Shown here: one piece after another, positions 1 to 7,533 of the stretch
Numbering within the stretch: position 1 is the stretch's first letter
Layout of the letters: each line of letters starts with the position of its first letter
Source of the DNA: Nitrososphaerales archaeon TH5896
GTDB lineage: Archaea > Thermoproteota > Nitrososphaeria > Nitrososphaerales > Nitrososphaeraceae
Assembly: GCA_014523625.1 (NCBI GenBank)
Contig: JAATVP010000147.1
Location: forward strand, 1-10,764
Direction of reading: 5' to 3'
Length of the DNA: 10,764 nt
The notes under the pieces: generated by a model
The model's input: the letters and a program-made list of their open reading frames with translations, nothing else
What the model was told of the DNA's origin: nothing
The model's database searches: none
Made by a program: the position numbers and the translations under genes

Positions 1-589
1 CTGAATTATCAATGGCAACTCTTGCTGCAATTTCACCCCCTTCACTATGACCAATCAAGCTTATCTTGTTTGGATCAACCTCAGGCTGCTGTAATAGTAC
101 ATTTACAGCTTTCTCTGCATCTTGTTTTAGATCCCCGTATGTCATATTTCCCCATAGAGTATTGTTAATGAATGTGCGATTTTCGCCTATGCCTCTCTTG
201 TCATATCTAAGAACAACAAATCCTCTTTCTGATAGATATTCAGCTATTTGCCAAAATAGTTTAGCGTTTGCACCTTCAGTGTAGTTCATGTCAGTAGGGC
301 CAGAACCAGGTATGAGGAGGACCCCTGGGAACGGACCTTCGCCTATAACGGGAATAGTTAGCTGAGCATTTGTCTTTACTCCATTGCCTAGATCAATGGT
401 CAGGCCTCTGTGCTTCACTGTCTCTACATATGGTTGAGCATATACATCGGTAACAGTTGTGTTATGAAATAAAGTGGATTCACCTAGAAATGAAAATGAC
501 AAAGCAAATAAAGATACTGCAATGATCGCCATTGATGCGTAGAAGCCACCATGCTTCTTCCTGTTGTAATCTGGATTGACGATCCCCAT
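1..589 (-). CDS. Exported/membrane-anchored alpha/beta hydrolase, N-terminal part (cut by window edge)
   Basis: Serine hydrolase of the alpha/beta fold, likely an esterase or S9-peptidase-like enzyme acting outside the membrane; the substrate cannot be told. The visible 196 residues begin with a short basic stretch (NRKKH) and a hydrophobic segment at about residues 16-35, fitting a signal peptide or anchor. A PGSGPTD loop follows (oxyanion region of this family), then GFVVLRYDKRGIGEN, and the nucleophile elbow GHSEGG with Ser at residue 182. The catalytic Asp and His should lie beyond position 1. I chose the ATG at 589 because a CTATATTAC TATA-like box sits about 30 bp upstream and an in-frame TAG blocks extension beyond about 659; no other ATG, GTG or TTG lies between. 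A 78-residue frame on the same strand (484-720) is an overlapping shadow. The fold is clear; the substrate is unknown. Confidence 0.88.
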   Translation of the reverse strand, partial: MGIVNPDYNRKKHGGFYASMAIIAVSLFALSFSFLGESTLFHNTTVTDVYAQPYVETVKHRGLTIDLGNGVKTNAQLTIPVIGEGPFPGVLLIPGSGPTDMNYTEGANAKLFWQIAEYLSERGFVVLRYDKRGIGENRTFINNTLWGNMTYGDLKQDAEKAVNVLLQQPEVDPNKISLIGHSEGGEIAARVAIDNS

Positions 590-614
590 CTTCTTCCAGA
601 ATAAGTTGAGCCTC

Positions 615-625
615 GTAATATAGTT
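615..625 (-). promoter_or_regulatory. TATA-like box of the hydrolase gene
   Basis: On the minus strand this reads AACTATATTAC, centred about 31 bp before the ATG at 589. That spacing predicts a leader of only a few bases, as is common in archaea. No Shine-Dalgarno site is seen. It is a position and composition match only. Confidence 0.4.
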
Positions 626-831
626 ACTGTCATTGTTGGCTGACTTTCTGTGAAGATACTAAATCTTTTGAACCCACGTAGTAGGTGGGCCCAAGGGTGT
701 GTGAACCATTTTTGACTCAAAATCAGGGCTCATTTTTGATATCTTTATTTTTAATTTCCAGGTTCATGCTCTGTGGAGTTGAGACGTCAGTGGAACTGCA
801 AAAGAATCCGGACACTAAGGCATAGGACTGT

Positions 832-1314
832 TCATCGCAACTCTAGTGCCGAACGAACCTTTTCAGGTAAAGTGAGTATTGTCTGCCTACCTTGATACTG
901 ATTCAATGCCACTTCAACAAGATGATCGCGAAGGACAATCCTTTGACCATCTTCCAACGATTGATACTCGTCAAGAAGAATAGCGGAGTAATTACTTTCA
1001 TACATGGACGGATCATTTTCATATCTATTTATAAACGAGTAAAATATAGTCGAAACTTCACTGCTCTCTAACCTTGACACTACTCCAAGCCAAGTTCGAA
1101 TCACCTTCTTCAAGGTATCTTTATCTGCGGAGGACAGACCCTCCAATATTGAGTCGATGAATTCTTCCCGTGTTTTTGAGTCCTTAGCGCATAGTTCTTG
1201 CAGCCTGCTCCTCATCATAGACTCACGTAAGAAATCAGGAAGATTCGATAAGATTCGAATGATATCCCCTGTAGGATATTTTTGTGACTCATCGGGCATA
1301 TCTGACAACTTCAT
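832..1314 (-). CDS. Hypothetical helical protein, 160 residues
   Basis: I do not recognise this protein. It is soluble, rich in charged and leucine residues, and reads as almost wholly alpha-helical, with no signal peptide, no membrane segment and a single cysteine. The middle (about residues 50-110) alternates charged and aliphatic residues, as in helical bundles. The start is uncertain. The first ATG is at 1314 (MKLSDMPDE). However, the best TATA-like box on this strand (TTTATACT, 1329-1336) is centred only about 18 bp upstream of it, which suits the second ATG at 1299 better as the start of a nearly leaderless message. It stands alone, convergent with nothing and about 240 bp from the hydrolase gene. 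Composition and length support a real gene; no function can be offered. Confidence 0.7.
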   Translation of the reverse strand: MKLSDMPDESQKYPTGDIIRILSNLPDFLRESMMRSRLQELCAKDSKTREEFIDSILEGLSSADKDTLKKVIRTWLGVVSRLESSEVSTIFYSFINRYENDPSMYESNYSAILLDEYQSLEDGQRIVLRDHLVEVALNQYQGRQTILTLPEKVRSALELR

Positions 1315-1328
1315 AACATCTCTTATTA

Positions 1329-1336
1329 AGTATAAA
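1329..1336 (-). promoter_or_regulatory. TATA-like box before the 160-residue protein gene
   Basis: TTTATACT on the minus strand, followed by TAATAAGAG. The expected transcription start, about 25 bp downstream, would fall near 1307, between the two candidate start codons (1314 and 1299). It therefore bears on start choice. Motif match only. Confidence 0.4.
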
Positions 1337-1523
1337 CTTGCTAGTGAATGTGCACAAGATTAAGTCTTCCATTAGAGAATATTCTACACCAATCTAGATG
1401 TACCAAGTCCTCCAAACGACGAACGTTTTAAAATGTAAAAAAAATTTGCAAGGCGATGATTTTTTATACCAAAAATGCCCAGGTCATAAACATAAGAATA
1501 TTGAATCAATATATGTATACTGA

Positions 1524-1540
1524 GATGTTTTAGAAACATC
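1524..1540. repeat. Perfect 7-bp inverted repeat upstream of the TMEM175-like start
   Basis: GATGTTT-TAG-AAACATC, two perfect 7-bp arms with a 3-bp spacer. It ends 11 bp before the TATA-like box at 1552-1561. The position fits a repressor or activator site for the broken gene that follows; the regulator is unknown. Confidence 0.5.
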
Positions 1541-1551
1541 ATGGGGGGATC

Positions 1552-1561
1552 ATATTTTATA
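1552..1561 (+). promoter_or_regulatory. TATA-like box of the broken TMEM175-like gene
   Basis: ATATTTTATA about 30 bp before the ATG at 1588, the usual archaeal distance for a leaderless or near-leaderless transcript. The promoter appears intact even though the gene behind it is broken. Confidence 0.5.
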
Positions 1562-1587
1562 GTACAAGTCGAGCTGGTGATTATAGA

Positions 1588-2080
1588 ATGGCACATGAAG
1601 TTGGAGATCATATTAGTAGAGATCGTATAGTATCACTTACAGATGCGGTTCTTGCCATAGTTATGACTCTGTTAGTATTGGAACTTGCCGTACCGGAGCT
1701 ATCTCGTTCAGAAGCTGCAACTGAGCTTGTGGATTGCTACTTTATTTTTGACAAGATATTATGCTTCAAAATCAAAGATAAAATACTGGGTTATTGTGAG
1801 CATTCCTCTTGTATATTTTGCAAGTCTATATTTTATCGTATATTTAGAACATCTAGATCTACTTGGGCAATTAGGTGTGGAGTACGATCCTATATATGGT
1901 TACGTTTATAATCTGTTCTTAAACACAGTTAGAACCGGAGGAGGAATAATGTTTGGTATTGGATTTTTCGTACATGCTCAACTAAAAAATTCTCTAAACT
2001 TAAGGAATCTAAGTATATTACCAAAAGCTAAACTAAATGTACAGATTCATGTTCAAAATGAACTAGACATTGGACGTTAA
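1588..2080 (+). pseudogene. Broken/chimeric membrane-protein gene: TMEM175-like N-terminus, then other membrane segments in another frame
   Basis: The first about 45 codons (from ATG 1588) match the start of the TMEM175/DUF1211 potassium-channel family: DRIVSLTDAVLAIVMTLL, with the family's usual FSD changed to LTD, then LELAVPE. Soon after, this frame loses membrane-protein character. The frame one base later, open from about 1685 to the stop at 2080, takes over from about 1715. It reads as hydrophobic segments (LWIATLFLTRYYASKSK, a helix around IVSIPLVYFASLYFIVYL, then GGIMFGIGFFVHAQLK). That second part does not look like TMEM175 to me; it resembles multi-span membrane regions I associate with thaumarchaeal sensor-type proteins, which is recollection and unverified. 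The likely history is a deletion or recombination joining two genes out of frame, followed by decay. A single frameshift in one gene is the alternative. Confidence 0.6.
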
Positions 2081-2091
2081 TCAATTTATTT

Positions 2092-2105
2092 ATTTAATAT
2101 TAAAT
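2092..2105. repeat. 14-bp AT palindrome
   Basis: ATTTAATATTAAAT, a perfect palindrome 12 bp after the stop of the broken membrane-protein gene. It could be part of a terminator or simply AT-rich chance. The rest of 2106-2280 shows no supported gene or RNA. Confidence 0.3.
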
Positions 2106-2320
2106 CCCCAAAAGCGAACGAGCGTCCCTTGACCTACTACTATTGTCGATTTCAACTTTTTCGGCTACTAATTTGAGGTACTAACAAATAAGCGGCTCTA
2201 AATTATTTCTTTGCGATTGAAACCATTGTCTCTTGGTCTTGATACTAATATCTGTGATCTGTAATATATAACATTTTTTAACTGATTATAGTATCATATA
2301 ATGATTTGAATAATGGGGAT

Positions 2321-2734
2321 ATGAGACAGAAAGTTGGAATTACTAGAGCATTGATAGATTTACACAGATACTATCTTCAAAATAACAAATTTGATGAAGG
2401 TGATTTAATCTATTACAGAATAAACTATAGACTTGTAGCCTTGTTTGGAATTACAAAGGAGGAAGCTCAGAGATTCCATGCGGCATACCATAGCGAGATT
2501 CCAAGAACAATAGCTGAAGGTTACTGTCATATCTGTGATGCCGTCGTTAAAATTATTCCGATATTATATGGATCGTCAGAAAGAGAAAGAGAATTGCTGG
2601 AAATGGCACAAAATGAAGGAAAACTAATTATAGCAAGTTTGGATTCTAACGCAATAAAGGAAGGAGTTAAAATACCATTATATGGATGCAAGAATTGTAA
2701 GGCAGCGTTACCAAGATATGGTACTATGCCATAG
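2321..2734 (+). CDS. Hypothetical small zinc-ribbon-like protein with two CxxC pairs
   Basis: Unknown function. The 137-residue protein has a helical, tyrosine-rich N-terminal half (about residues 1-65) and a C-terminal half holding two cysteine pairs: CHIC at 69-72 and CKNC at 123-126. These probably bind one zinc ion, with about 50 residues of helix between them (residues include ERERELLEMAQNEGK). It ends in ALPRYGTMP. There is no signal peptide or membrane segment, so it is probably cytoplasmic and may bind nucleic acid or protein. I chose ATG 2321 because an ATTATAGTAT TATA-like element lies about 30 bp upstream. An in-frame TTG at 2306 would add five residues. The gene stands alone, with about 240 bp of AT-rich DNA upstream and a convergent neighbour downstream. 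Confidence 0.75.
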   Translation: MRQKVGITRALIDLHRYYLQNNKFDEGDLIYYRINYRLVALFGITKEEAQRFHAAYHSEIPRTIAEGYCHICDAVVKIIPILYGSSERERELLEMAQNEGKLIIASLDSNAIKEGVKIPLYGCKNCKAALPRYGTMP

Positions 2735-2794
2735 ATGCCCACTATCAATATAGCATATGATAAAATCTTTACTACAAAAGTTTATTCGTTAGGA

Positions 2795-3667
2795 TCAGTA
2801 TGCCAAAGAGGGAAGAAAAGGTGCTAATGGCTCTTGATACGGACCAATAGTCATAAGATTTGCTGGCCAACCAATTTGAAAGCCGCACTCAAGTAACCAA
2901 TTGATTATTTCATGGTTCCGAGCAGGTACAAAGAAACCAGGGCCGAGGATCACAGACGCATTAGCAATAAGTACCTTCAGATCCTCGTTTGAATTTGCGA
3001 CTGCATGACCAAGTATGCCTATACCCGCCGAGTAGCCTGTAATGACGCCATTTTGTTCTATCATAGTTGCGATGCCTTGATCTTTCGCTTGACGTAATTC
3101 CATTTCCCTAGAAAATCCATGTATTGACTTACAAAGCTCATCACACACAGAAACATCGCTATCACTGCGAAGTAGGCGTACATTAGCACTACTTGTATTG
3201 TTACTGACTTTTAGTGGCTGCCCTTGCATTAAAAATAGTGGCTCACGAAGGGTGAACCCACACTTTGTATACAATACGAAGGAACGGATATGACTTGGCG
3301 ATTGCACTAATCTAATCTGGTCATGGTTTTGTTTACTTGCCCGAGTTAGAGCAGCTTCCATCAATGTCCTACCTATACCTCCGCCCTCTGCGGCAGGATG
3401 GACTGTAAGCGGGCCTATTACTGCCACAGGCGAAGGCGGAAATTCATGAAGGAATATGCTTCCCAACGTCTTGCCCTGTCGCTCTGCTAAAACACCCCAT
3501 GAATTTGGGTTGTCAAGAAGGCTATTGATAAGCCCTATTCCAAATTCTTCAGAATGCTGCTCAGAAGGATAGCCATGAGCGGAAGAAATAGCCTTGTGCG
3601 CTTCATATCCAATATTGCCACAGCTCTCTGCATCATTATGCTCTATTGGTCGAATTACTAAACTCAT
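2795..3667 (-). CDS. GNAT-family N-acetyltransferase with two GNAT-like domains
   Basis: Transfers an acyl group from acyl-CoA to an amine; the substrate cannot be told. Residues 1 to about 150 form a canonical GNAT domain: RPIEHNDAE at the start of beta-1, the acetyl-CoA loop EGGGIG at 94-99 within HPAAEGGGIGRTLMEAAL, and the closing strand region FVLYTKCGF at 130-138. Residues of about 163-290 form a second, divergent GNAT-like domain ending in ANLMTIGPYQ and FLPSLAY. This matches the layout of Acetyltransf_1 plus Acetyltransf_18-type proteins, in which the C-terminal domain usually lacks the CoA loop, as here. Length (290) fits that architecture. The ATG at 3667 is preceded by a weak ACTTAATAGA element about 28 bp upstream. 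It converges on the CxxC protein gene. Its codons look somewhat richer in G and C than its neighbours, so acquisition is possible. Confidence 0.9.
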   Translation of the reverse strand: MSLVIRPIEHNDAESCGNIGYEAHKAISSAHGYPSEQHSEEFGIGLINSLLDNPNSWGVLAERQGKTLGSIFLHEFPPSPVAVIGPLTVHPAAEGGGIGRTLMEAALTRASKQNHDQIRLVQSPSHIRSFVLYTKCGFTLREPLFLMQGQPLKVSNNTSSANVRLLRSDSDVSVCDELCKSIHGFSREMELRQAKDQGIATMIEQNGVITGYSAGIGILGHAVANSNEDLKVLIANASVILGPGFFVPARNHEIINWLLECGFQIGWPANLMTIGPYQEPLAPFLPSLAY

Positions 3668-3922
3668 TTATGAATTATGATTAGCTCATTTCTATTAAGT
3701 AGTTTGAGATGGGTTATGATGGTGTTAAAAAAAATAAAATAAATGAAGTAGTTCTCAAAAGTTGTTGTCTTTGAACTAGCAAAATGTGACCTAAATACTA
3801 CAAGTGCATGGCTGTCATGTATTAAATTTGATGAGAAGCTAAGAGCCAATACTAAAACTATAATTCAATCTGGTTAATATTCACACCGAGAATATTTTCA
3901 ATAATATCAAATAATCATAAAA

Positions 3923-3930
3923 TTTTAAAT
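3923..3930 (+). promoter_or_regulatory. TATA-like box of the secreted-protein gene
   Basis: TTTTAAAT centred about 27 bp before the second in-frame ATG (3953) and only a few bases before the first (3932). It is the main reason to suspect the later start. Confidence 0.35.
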
Positions 3931-3931
3931 T

Positions 3932-4555
3932 ATGGGAATTACTACTGTAAACATGGAGTCTAAACAGAGCCTTATGGGATCTACTTCATCTGTGGCGGTT
4001 CTGTTACTTACTATAGGTATTATAGTTATTATATTCTTGAATACAAATAATATAATTAATGGAAGTGCTGAAAACTCGATAGAAGATATCAATTTTAGTT
4101 CTTCATTAAATAACACCTTCAATCTAGGGACTCCATTTCTAGTCGACTACTCGACTACAACAGGCCTAACTTCAATAGGGACAAGAACACCAGATATATC
4201 TACTGAGGACTTTGAGGTTACGTTTTCCGGCTTTGGGATAATTAATCATGATAATAATACCATTAAACATATTAGTAATTCTTCAGGAATCTATATCACA
4301 AATCCTGATGGGACTGTTTATCAAAAAGGAATAATGAAATTGAGATCAGAAGAAGGAAATGATACTGCAACAGCTGAATACGAATCCATAGGTTATCAAG
4401 CGAATGAAGAAATAGTATTAGATAATGGTATAATATTCTTCAATTCATCCATTCCTAGTGGAGAATTATCATTTCTGAATAATACGATGGCTGTCTACAA
4501 AGATAAGATAGAAGGAGGGCTAAATATTGCTACTATTGCATGGCAATGGAAATAG
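3932..4555 (+). CDS. Membrane-anchored secreted protein, sequon-rich, unknown function
   Basis: One hydrophobic segment near the N-terminus (about residues 19-36, SVAVLLLTIGIIVIIFL) is followed by about 165 extracytoplasmic residues that read as beta-strand rich. About eight N-glycosylation sequons are present (NGS, NFS, NNT, NSS, NDT among them), as expected for an archaeal surface protein. Features such as a TTTGLTSIG stretch, a central strand-rich core and SFLNNTMAVYKDKIE near the end resemble a group of paralogous secreted thaumarchaeal proteins of unknown role; this is recollection, not a search. The start may be ATG 3932 or ATG 3953 (seven residues later). The TTTTAAAT element at 3923-3930 lies about 27 bp before 3953, which favours the second as a leaderless start. 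No partner gene is adjacent. Confidence 0.78.
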   Translation: MGITTVNMESKQSLMGSTSSVAVLLLTIGIIVIIFLNTNNIINGSAENSIEDINFSSSLNNTFNLGTPFLVDYSTTTGLTSIGTRTPDISTEDFEVTFSGFGIINHDNNTIKHISNSSGIYITNPDGTVYQKGIMKLRSEEGNDTATAEYESIGYQANEEIVLDNGIIFFNSSIPSGELSFLNNTMAVYKDKIEGGLNIATIAWQWK

Positions 4556-4918
4556 GCACAAGTATAACACACGAGAAGGGCTCCTTCCGAATTTTTATCA
4601 GAATGATCGAATGAATATTAACCGTACCAAAATTGATTTTCTTCTATTTGTGAACTTACTGTTCAAGACTTATGATAACAGTATGAAGCATCTGTACTAT
4701 CCCACCAGTAATACTAGCAATCACTCTCTTGTCAAATTATATTTAATCGAAATCAGTTTGAAACTTTCTAATAGATGCGGTTATATTCGAAACAACATGT
4801 ATGTAGTAAAATGGCAGTATCTTGGAAGTCAAAATATAATCAAAAATAATGCTTTATATTGTATATAAAGTATGCACTAATACCAACTTATAAAGGAGAT
4901 GTACACTACCCTATATAC
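4556..4918. other. Region without supported genes before the integrase
   Basis: A 113-residue open frame crosses 4527-4868 but has an erratic, low-complexity composition and overlaps the end of the secreted-protein gene, so I do not call it. No tRNA, hairpin array or recognisable attachment core is visible. The last 60 bp are AT-rich and hold the integrase promoter. If the integrase marks an element edge, an attachment site could lie here. Confidence 0.5.
4888..4894 (+). promoter_or_regulatory. TATA-like box of the integrase
   Basis: TTATAAA about 28 bp before the ATG at 4919, predicting an almost leaderless message. It supports 4919 as the start over the upstream in-frame TTG at 4859, which would lie before the transcription start. 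The nearby AAGGAGATG at 4893-4901 is about 17 bp from the ATG, too far for a typical Shine-Dalgarno site. Confidence 0.5.
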
Positions 4919-6287
4919 ATGTCAGGATATGACGCTGAAGGGATTGAAATCGATGCCAAGCTTTCTATGATAACTAAGGGATTGCGCAGAGAGATATATA
5001 ATGGTCTTAGAAATATTTCCAAGGAAAATGCATCTGTTATAGCAGACTACATCTCGGCTATTATTACTGAAACAAATCCCTCCGATAATTATCGAAAAGA
5101 TATTATACGCTTGCTATATTCCTTTTCGAAAAAGAATAAGAATAAGCCTTTTAAATCTATAACTCGAGAAGAGGTCATTTTATTTCTGAATGCCACACAG
5201 AAGTCTGAATCCATTGATCCGCTACATAAGTGGATAGGAACCTATAATCAATATCTGATATATTTAGTAAGATTTTTCAAATGGTTATACTTTCCAAATA
5301 AGGACCAAAGCAAAAGACCTAGGCCTAAAGTTGTGAGTAACATTCCTTCCTTAAGAAGGAAGGAAAAATCAATCTATAAGCCATCTGATTTATGGACTGT
5401 AGATGATGATCTCATTTTTCTCAAATACTGTCCTTCAAAGAGAATAAAATGCTTTCAAGCGATGTCAAGGGATACTAGCTGTAGACCTCATGAACTGCTG
5501 AAGTTGCGTATTAAGGATATAGTCTTCAAGAACGTACCTGCCGGAAATAGACAATATGCAGAAGTTTTAGTAAATGGAAAGACAGGATCCAGACATCTCC
5601 CCCCTGATCAATTCTTTGCCTTATATCAAGGATTATATCGATCATGAACATCCTCACCCCAGCAATCAAGATGCTATATTGTTATGCGGAATTGGAAGGA
5701 GCTTAGGAAGATCGATACATGCAGCCTCTCTTCATAGGATCTATAGCAGATATAAGTTAGAACTATTTCCAAAGTTACTTCAAGATCCTCAGGTTATCGA
5801 AGCGGACAAAAGAAAGATAGAGGGATTGTTGAAAAAGCCTTGGAACCCATATATCAGAAGACACTCAGCGTTGACTGAGAAATCCTCATTTCTGAAGGAA
5901 CATATTCTGAGGCAGCATGCGGGATGGTCGCCTAGATCTCAGATGCATCTAAAGTATTTACATTATTTTGGAAATGAATCGAGTGATAGCATATTAGAAG
6001 CATATGGTATTATTACTAAAGATAAAGTTCAATCTGATGCCTTGAAATCAAAGCAGTGTCCTAACTGTAATGAACCGAATAAACCAGATAGTAGATTCTG
6101 CGCTAGATGCAGAATGGTTTTAACATATGATGCGTATAGTGAAACATTGGAAAAACAACAAGAGAAAGAATCTGAAATGCAGAAATTAAAAGAGAAGCAG
6201 GAACAAGATATGAGATTAATGCGTGAAGAGATGGAAAATAAGTTCCAACAGATATTAGCCAAAATAGATATCGCAACATTGAAGTGA
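4919..6287 (+). pseudogene. Tyrosine recombinase/integrase with C-terminal zinc ribbon, frameshifted
   Basis: A site-specific recombinase of the phage-integrase type, which would cut and rejoin DNA through a tyrosine. From ATG 4919 the N-terminal SAM-like core-binding domain (about residues 15-140) leads to the first catalytic arginine in SCRPHE (Arg189) and the beta-hairpin lysine in NGKTG (Lys221). The frame then shifts at the C6 run 5599-5604. The rest reads in the next frame: YIRRH box (5850-5864), RQHAGW box (5910-5927), and the nucleophile Tyr most likely at 5955-5957 in LKYLHYFGN. After this come a zinc ribbon CPNC...CARC (6057-6110) and a charged coiled coil to the stop. Removing one C gives a continuous 455-residue protein reading SRHLPLINSLPYI across the join, with every catalytic residue present. 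It is therefore either a very recent inactivation or a sequencing error. Confidence 0.88.
5599..5604 (+). other. C6 homopolymer at the integrase frameshift
   Basis: Six consecutive C bases in GACATCTCCCCCCTGATC. With five, the two integrase halves join in frame and give a natural sequence. Read as it stands, the first frame continues to a stop at 5647. Confidence 0.8.
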
Positions 6288-6323
6288 TGATAGGGTTTCT
6301 ATAATGTATTGAACCATGCTACA

Positions 6324-6381
6324 AAAGTGTACTACTTCTGACAACGAAAGTGTACCATTAGATCATCTTGGACACACTTTT
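6324..6381. repeat. Three AAAGTGT-type repeats just after the integrase
   Basis: AAAGTGTAC occurs at 6324-6332 and again at 6347-6355, 23 bp apart. An inverted ACACTTTT lies at 6374-6381. The group starts 37 bp after the integrase stop, a place where arm-type binding sites are found in some integrating elements. A role is inference. Confidence 0.45.
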
Positions 6382-7159
6382 CCATGGTTTTGTAACTGCA
6401 TACCGGTACGATCCTCTGAATATTTGCATAGTAGTGCAATTACCGACACGTTCTTACTTCGATTGAGTTACTAGTAGCTTAGTTGAACGAAGTCATACTT
6501 ATCTGATTGGGAATTCTCTAATTAAAGACCTTTAATGATGAATAGAATGTACTAGTTGGAACCATGGGTACCAGCTTTATCTCTACAACATCCTTATCCA
6601 TATACTACCTGTACAACCATTGGATATCAAAATGTACTATTTCTTGTTGCTATATTATTTTAATTCAACTGAATGAAAATAGTATTTACAATCAACATTC
6701 TCCATTTTTCCACATATTCCTGCTTTAATTTATTGTTCCTGTCACTGCAAATTTGATTTCAGTAATATTACAAGGGTCATCCAATAATCCTTTGATTTCT
6801 ATGCAACTTTATGGAGTATCCAACTGGATAATCCGCAAATTGCACCCACCCACCTCTATTTAGTGGCAGAGTGACTATCAATAATTAAAATATTATTTGC
6901 ATAGTTAGCAAGATGCCATATCTTTCAAGTTGAGTGCTGCCAAAAATCCATTTTTTGGTCCATATCTACATCCTAGCCAGCAATTATTAGTGCTGCTGTG
7001 GCACTATTGACGTTAGTTAATCATTCATCTCTTAATACTGTCCATTTTTAGTCCCCGTATGGTTAGGATATAGGTAGATTTTGATATGATCAGATCTATC
7101 TAGCACGTTGTCCGTTATTAATTAGTCATGCTCTATATTATATGGCTAACTATGTAAAT

Positions 7160-7200
7160 ATATAGTTTATAATTTAAAAATTATACAAACATATAGTTTA
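7160..7200. repeat. Direct repeats and inverted repeat upstream of the antitoxin-like gene
   Basis: ATATAGTTTA occurs at 7160-7169 and 7191-7200, exactly 31 bp (three helical turns) apart. Overlapping the first and filling the gap is TATAATTT-AA-AAATTATA (7168-7185), a perfect 8-bp inverted repeat. The cluster lies about 25-65 bp upstream of the TATA-like stretch. Such placement fits operator sites for a ribbon-helix-helix-type protein such as the one encoded next. Confidence 0.5.
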
Positions 7201-7224
7201 AAATATCCACCATATTGTAAAGCG

Positions 7225-7239
7225 TATAATACTTTAAAT
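7225..7239 (+). promoter_or_regulatory. TATA-like region of the antitoxin-like gene
   Basis: TATAATACTTTAAAT centred about 24 bp before the ATG at 7255, giving a likely leaderless transcript. Either TATAATA or TTTAAAT within it could be the box. Confidence 0.45.
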
Positions 7240-7254
7240 GGATGCATTACTTAT

Positions 7255-7491
7255 ATGATAAAGATGAGACTCAAAAATATTGCCATTTCCCAACGCAATT
7301 ATGAAACCCTTCAGAATCTCGGTAAGATGGGCATGAGTTTTAACGACGTAATATCTGACTTGATTATGACGAAACTACACAGTATGGAGTATTCTCACTT
7401 AAGCGATAATTTCAAAAAAATATGGTCTGAGGAGAGGCCTCGAAACCACACTCAGACCGTAACGTCTTCACCTTCCAACTCAGGCATATAG
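7255..7491 (+). CDS. VapB-like antitoxin / small DNA-binding protein (orphan)
   Basis: A 78-residue protein. The first about 40 residues (KNIAISQRNYETLQNLGK, then MSFNDVISDLI) match the pattern of archaeal VapB-type/DUF7557 antitoxins: a short strand, helix, a turn with Gly, and SFNDVI. These normally bind DNA as dimers and neutralise a PIN-domain toxin. The C-terminal 35 residues are polar and look disordered, where antitoxins usually hold the toxin. No toxin gene follows: the next about 325 bp on this strand contain no gene. It is therefore an orphan antitoxin, or an element regulator using the same fold. ATG 7255 fits the promoter; ATG 7264 is possible. The repeat cluster upstream (7160-7200) is a candidate autoregulatory operator. 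Family is fairly clear; role uncertain. Confidence 0.72.
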   Translation: MIKMRLKNIAISQRNYETLQNLGKMGMSFNDVISDLIMTKLHSMEYSHLSDNFKKIWSEERPRNHTQTVTSSPSNSGI

Positions 7492-7533
7492 ACTGAGGTG
7501 ACAGGATGCGTAATGAACAATACCATATCAAAG

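Larger units (their letters stand above)
6288..7254. other. About 970 bp without supported genes
   Basis: No open frame with coding character is seen on either strand, and no tRNA or CRISPR structure. The first 100 bp carry three AAAGTGT-type repeats, and many GTAC tetramers are scattered to about 6640. The last 100 bp are strongly AT-rich and hold a direct-repeat and dyad cluster before the antitoxin-like gene. The middle (about 6650-7130) shows nothing I can name. It may be decayed element DNA or a site needed for integration. Confidence 0.55.

Noticed and set aside
660..700. GGGTTCAAAAG on the minus strand, considered as a tRNA T-loop
   Set aside because: The T-stem does not pair and no matching acceptor or anticodon arm is present.
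1384..1611. 75-residue minus-strand frame ending in GGLGTSRLV
   Set aside because: The last 15 residues look somewhat protein-like, but the rest is low quality and it overlaps the TMEM175-like promoter and start; it could be a gene-end relic, not supportable.
2215..2250. Minus-strand stretch reading DQDQETMVSIAKK then stop, resembling a protein C-terminus
   Set aside because: An in-frame stop lies directly upstream and no longer frame exists.
4527..4868. 113-residue plus-strand open frame
   Set aside because: Overlaps the secreted-protein gene end, has erratic composition and no promoter or recognisable motif.
6470..6500. tRNA D-arm-like string GTAGCTTAGTTGA, considered as a tRNA fragment at an attachment site
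   Set aside because: No anticodon arm or T-loop (GGTTCRA) follows at the right distance, and no acceptor stem can be drawn.
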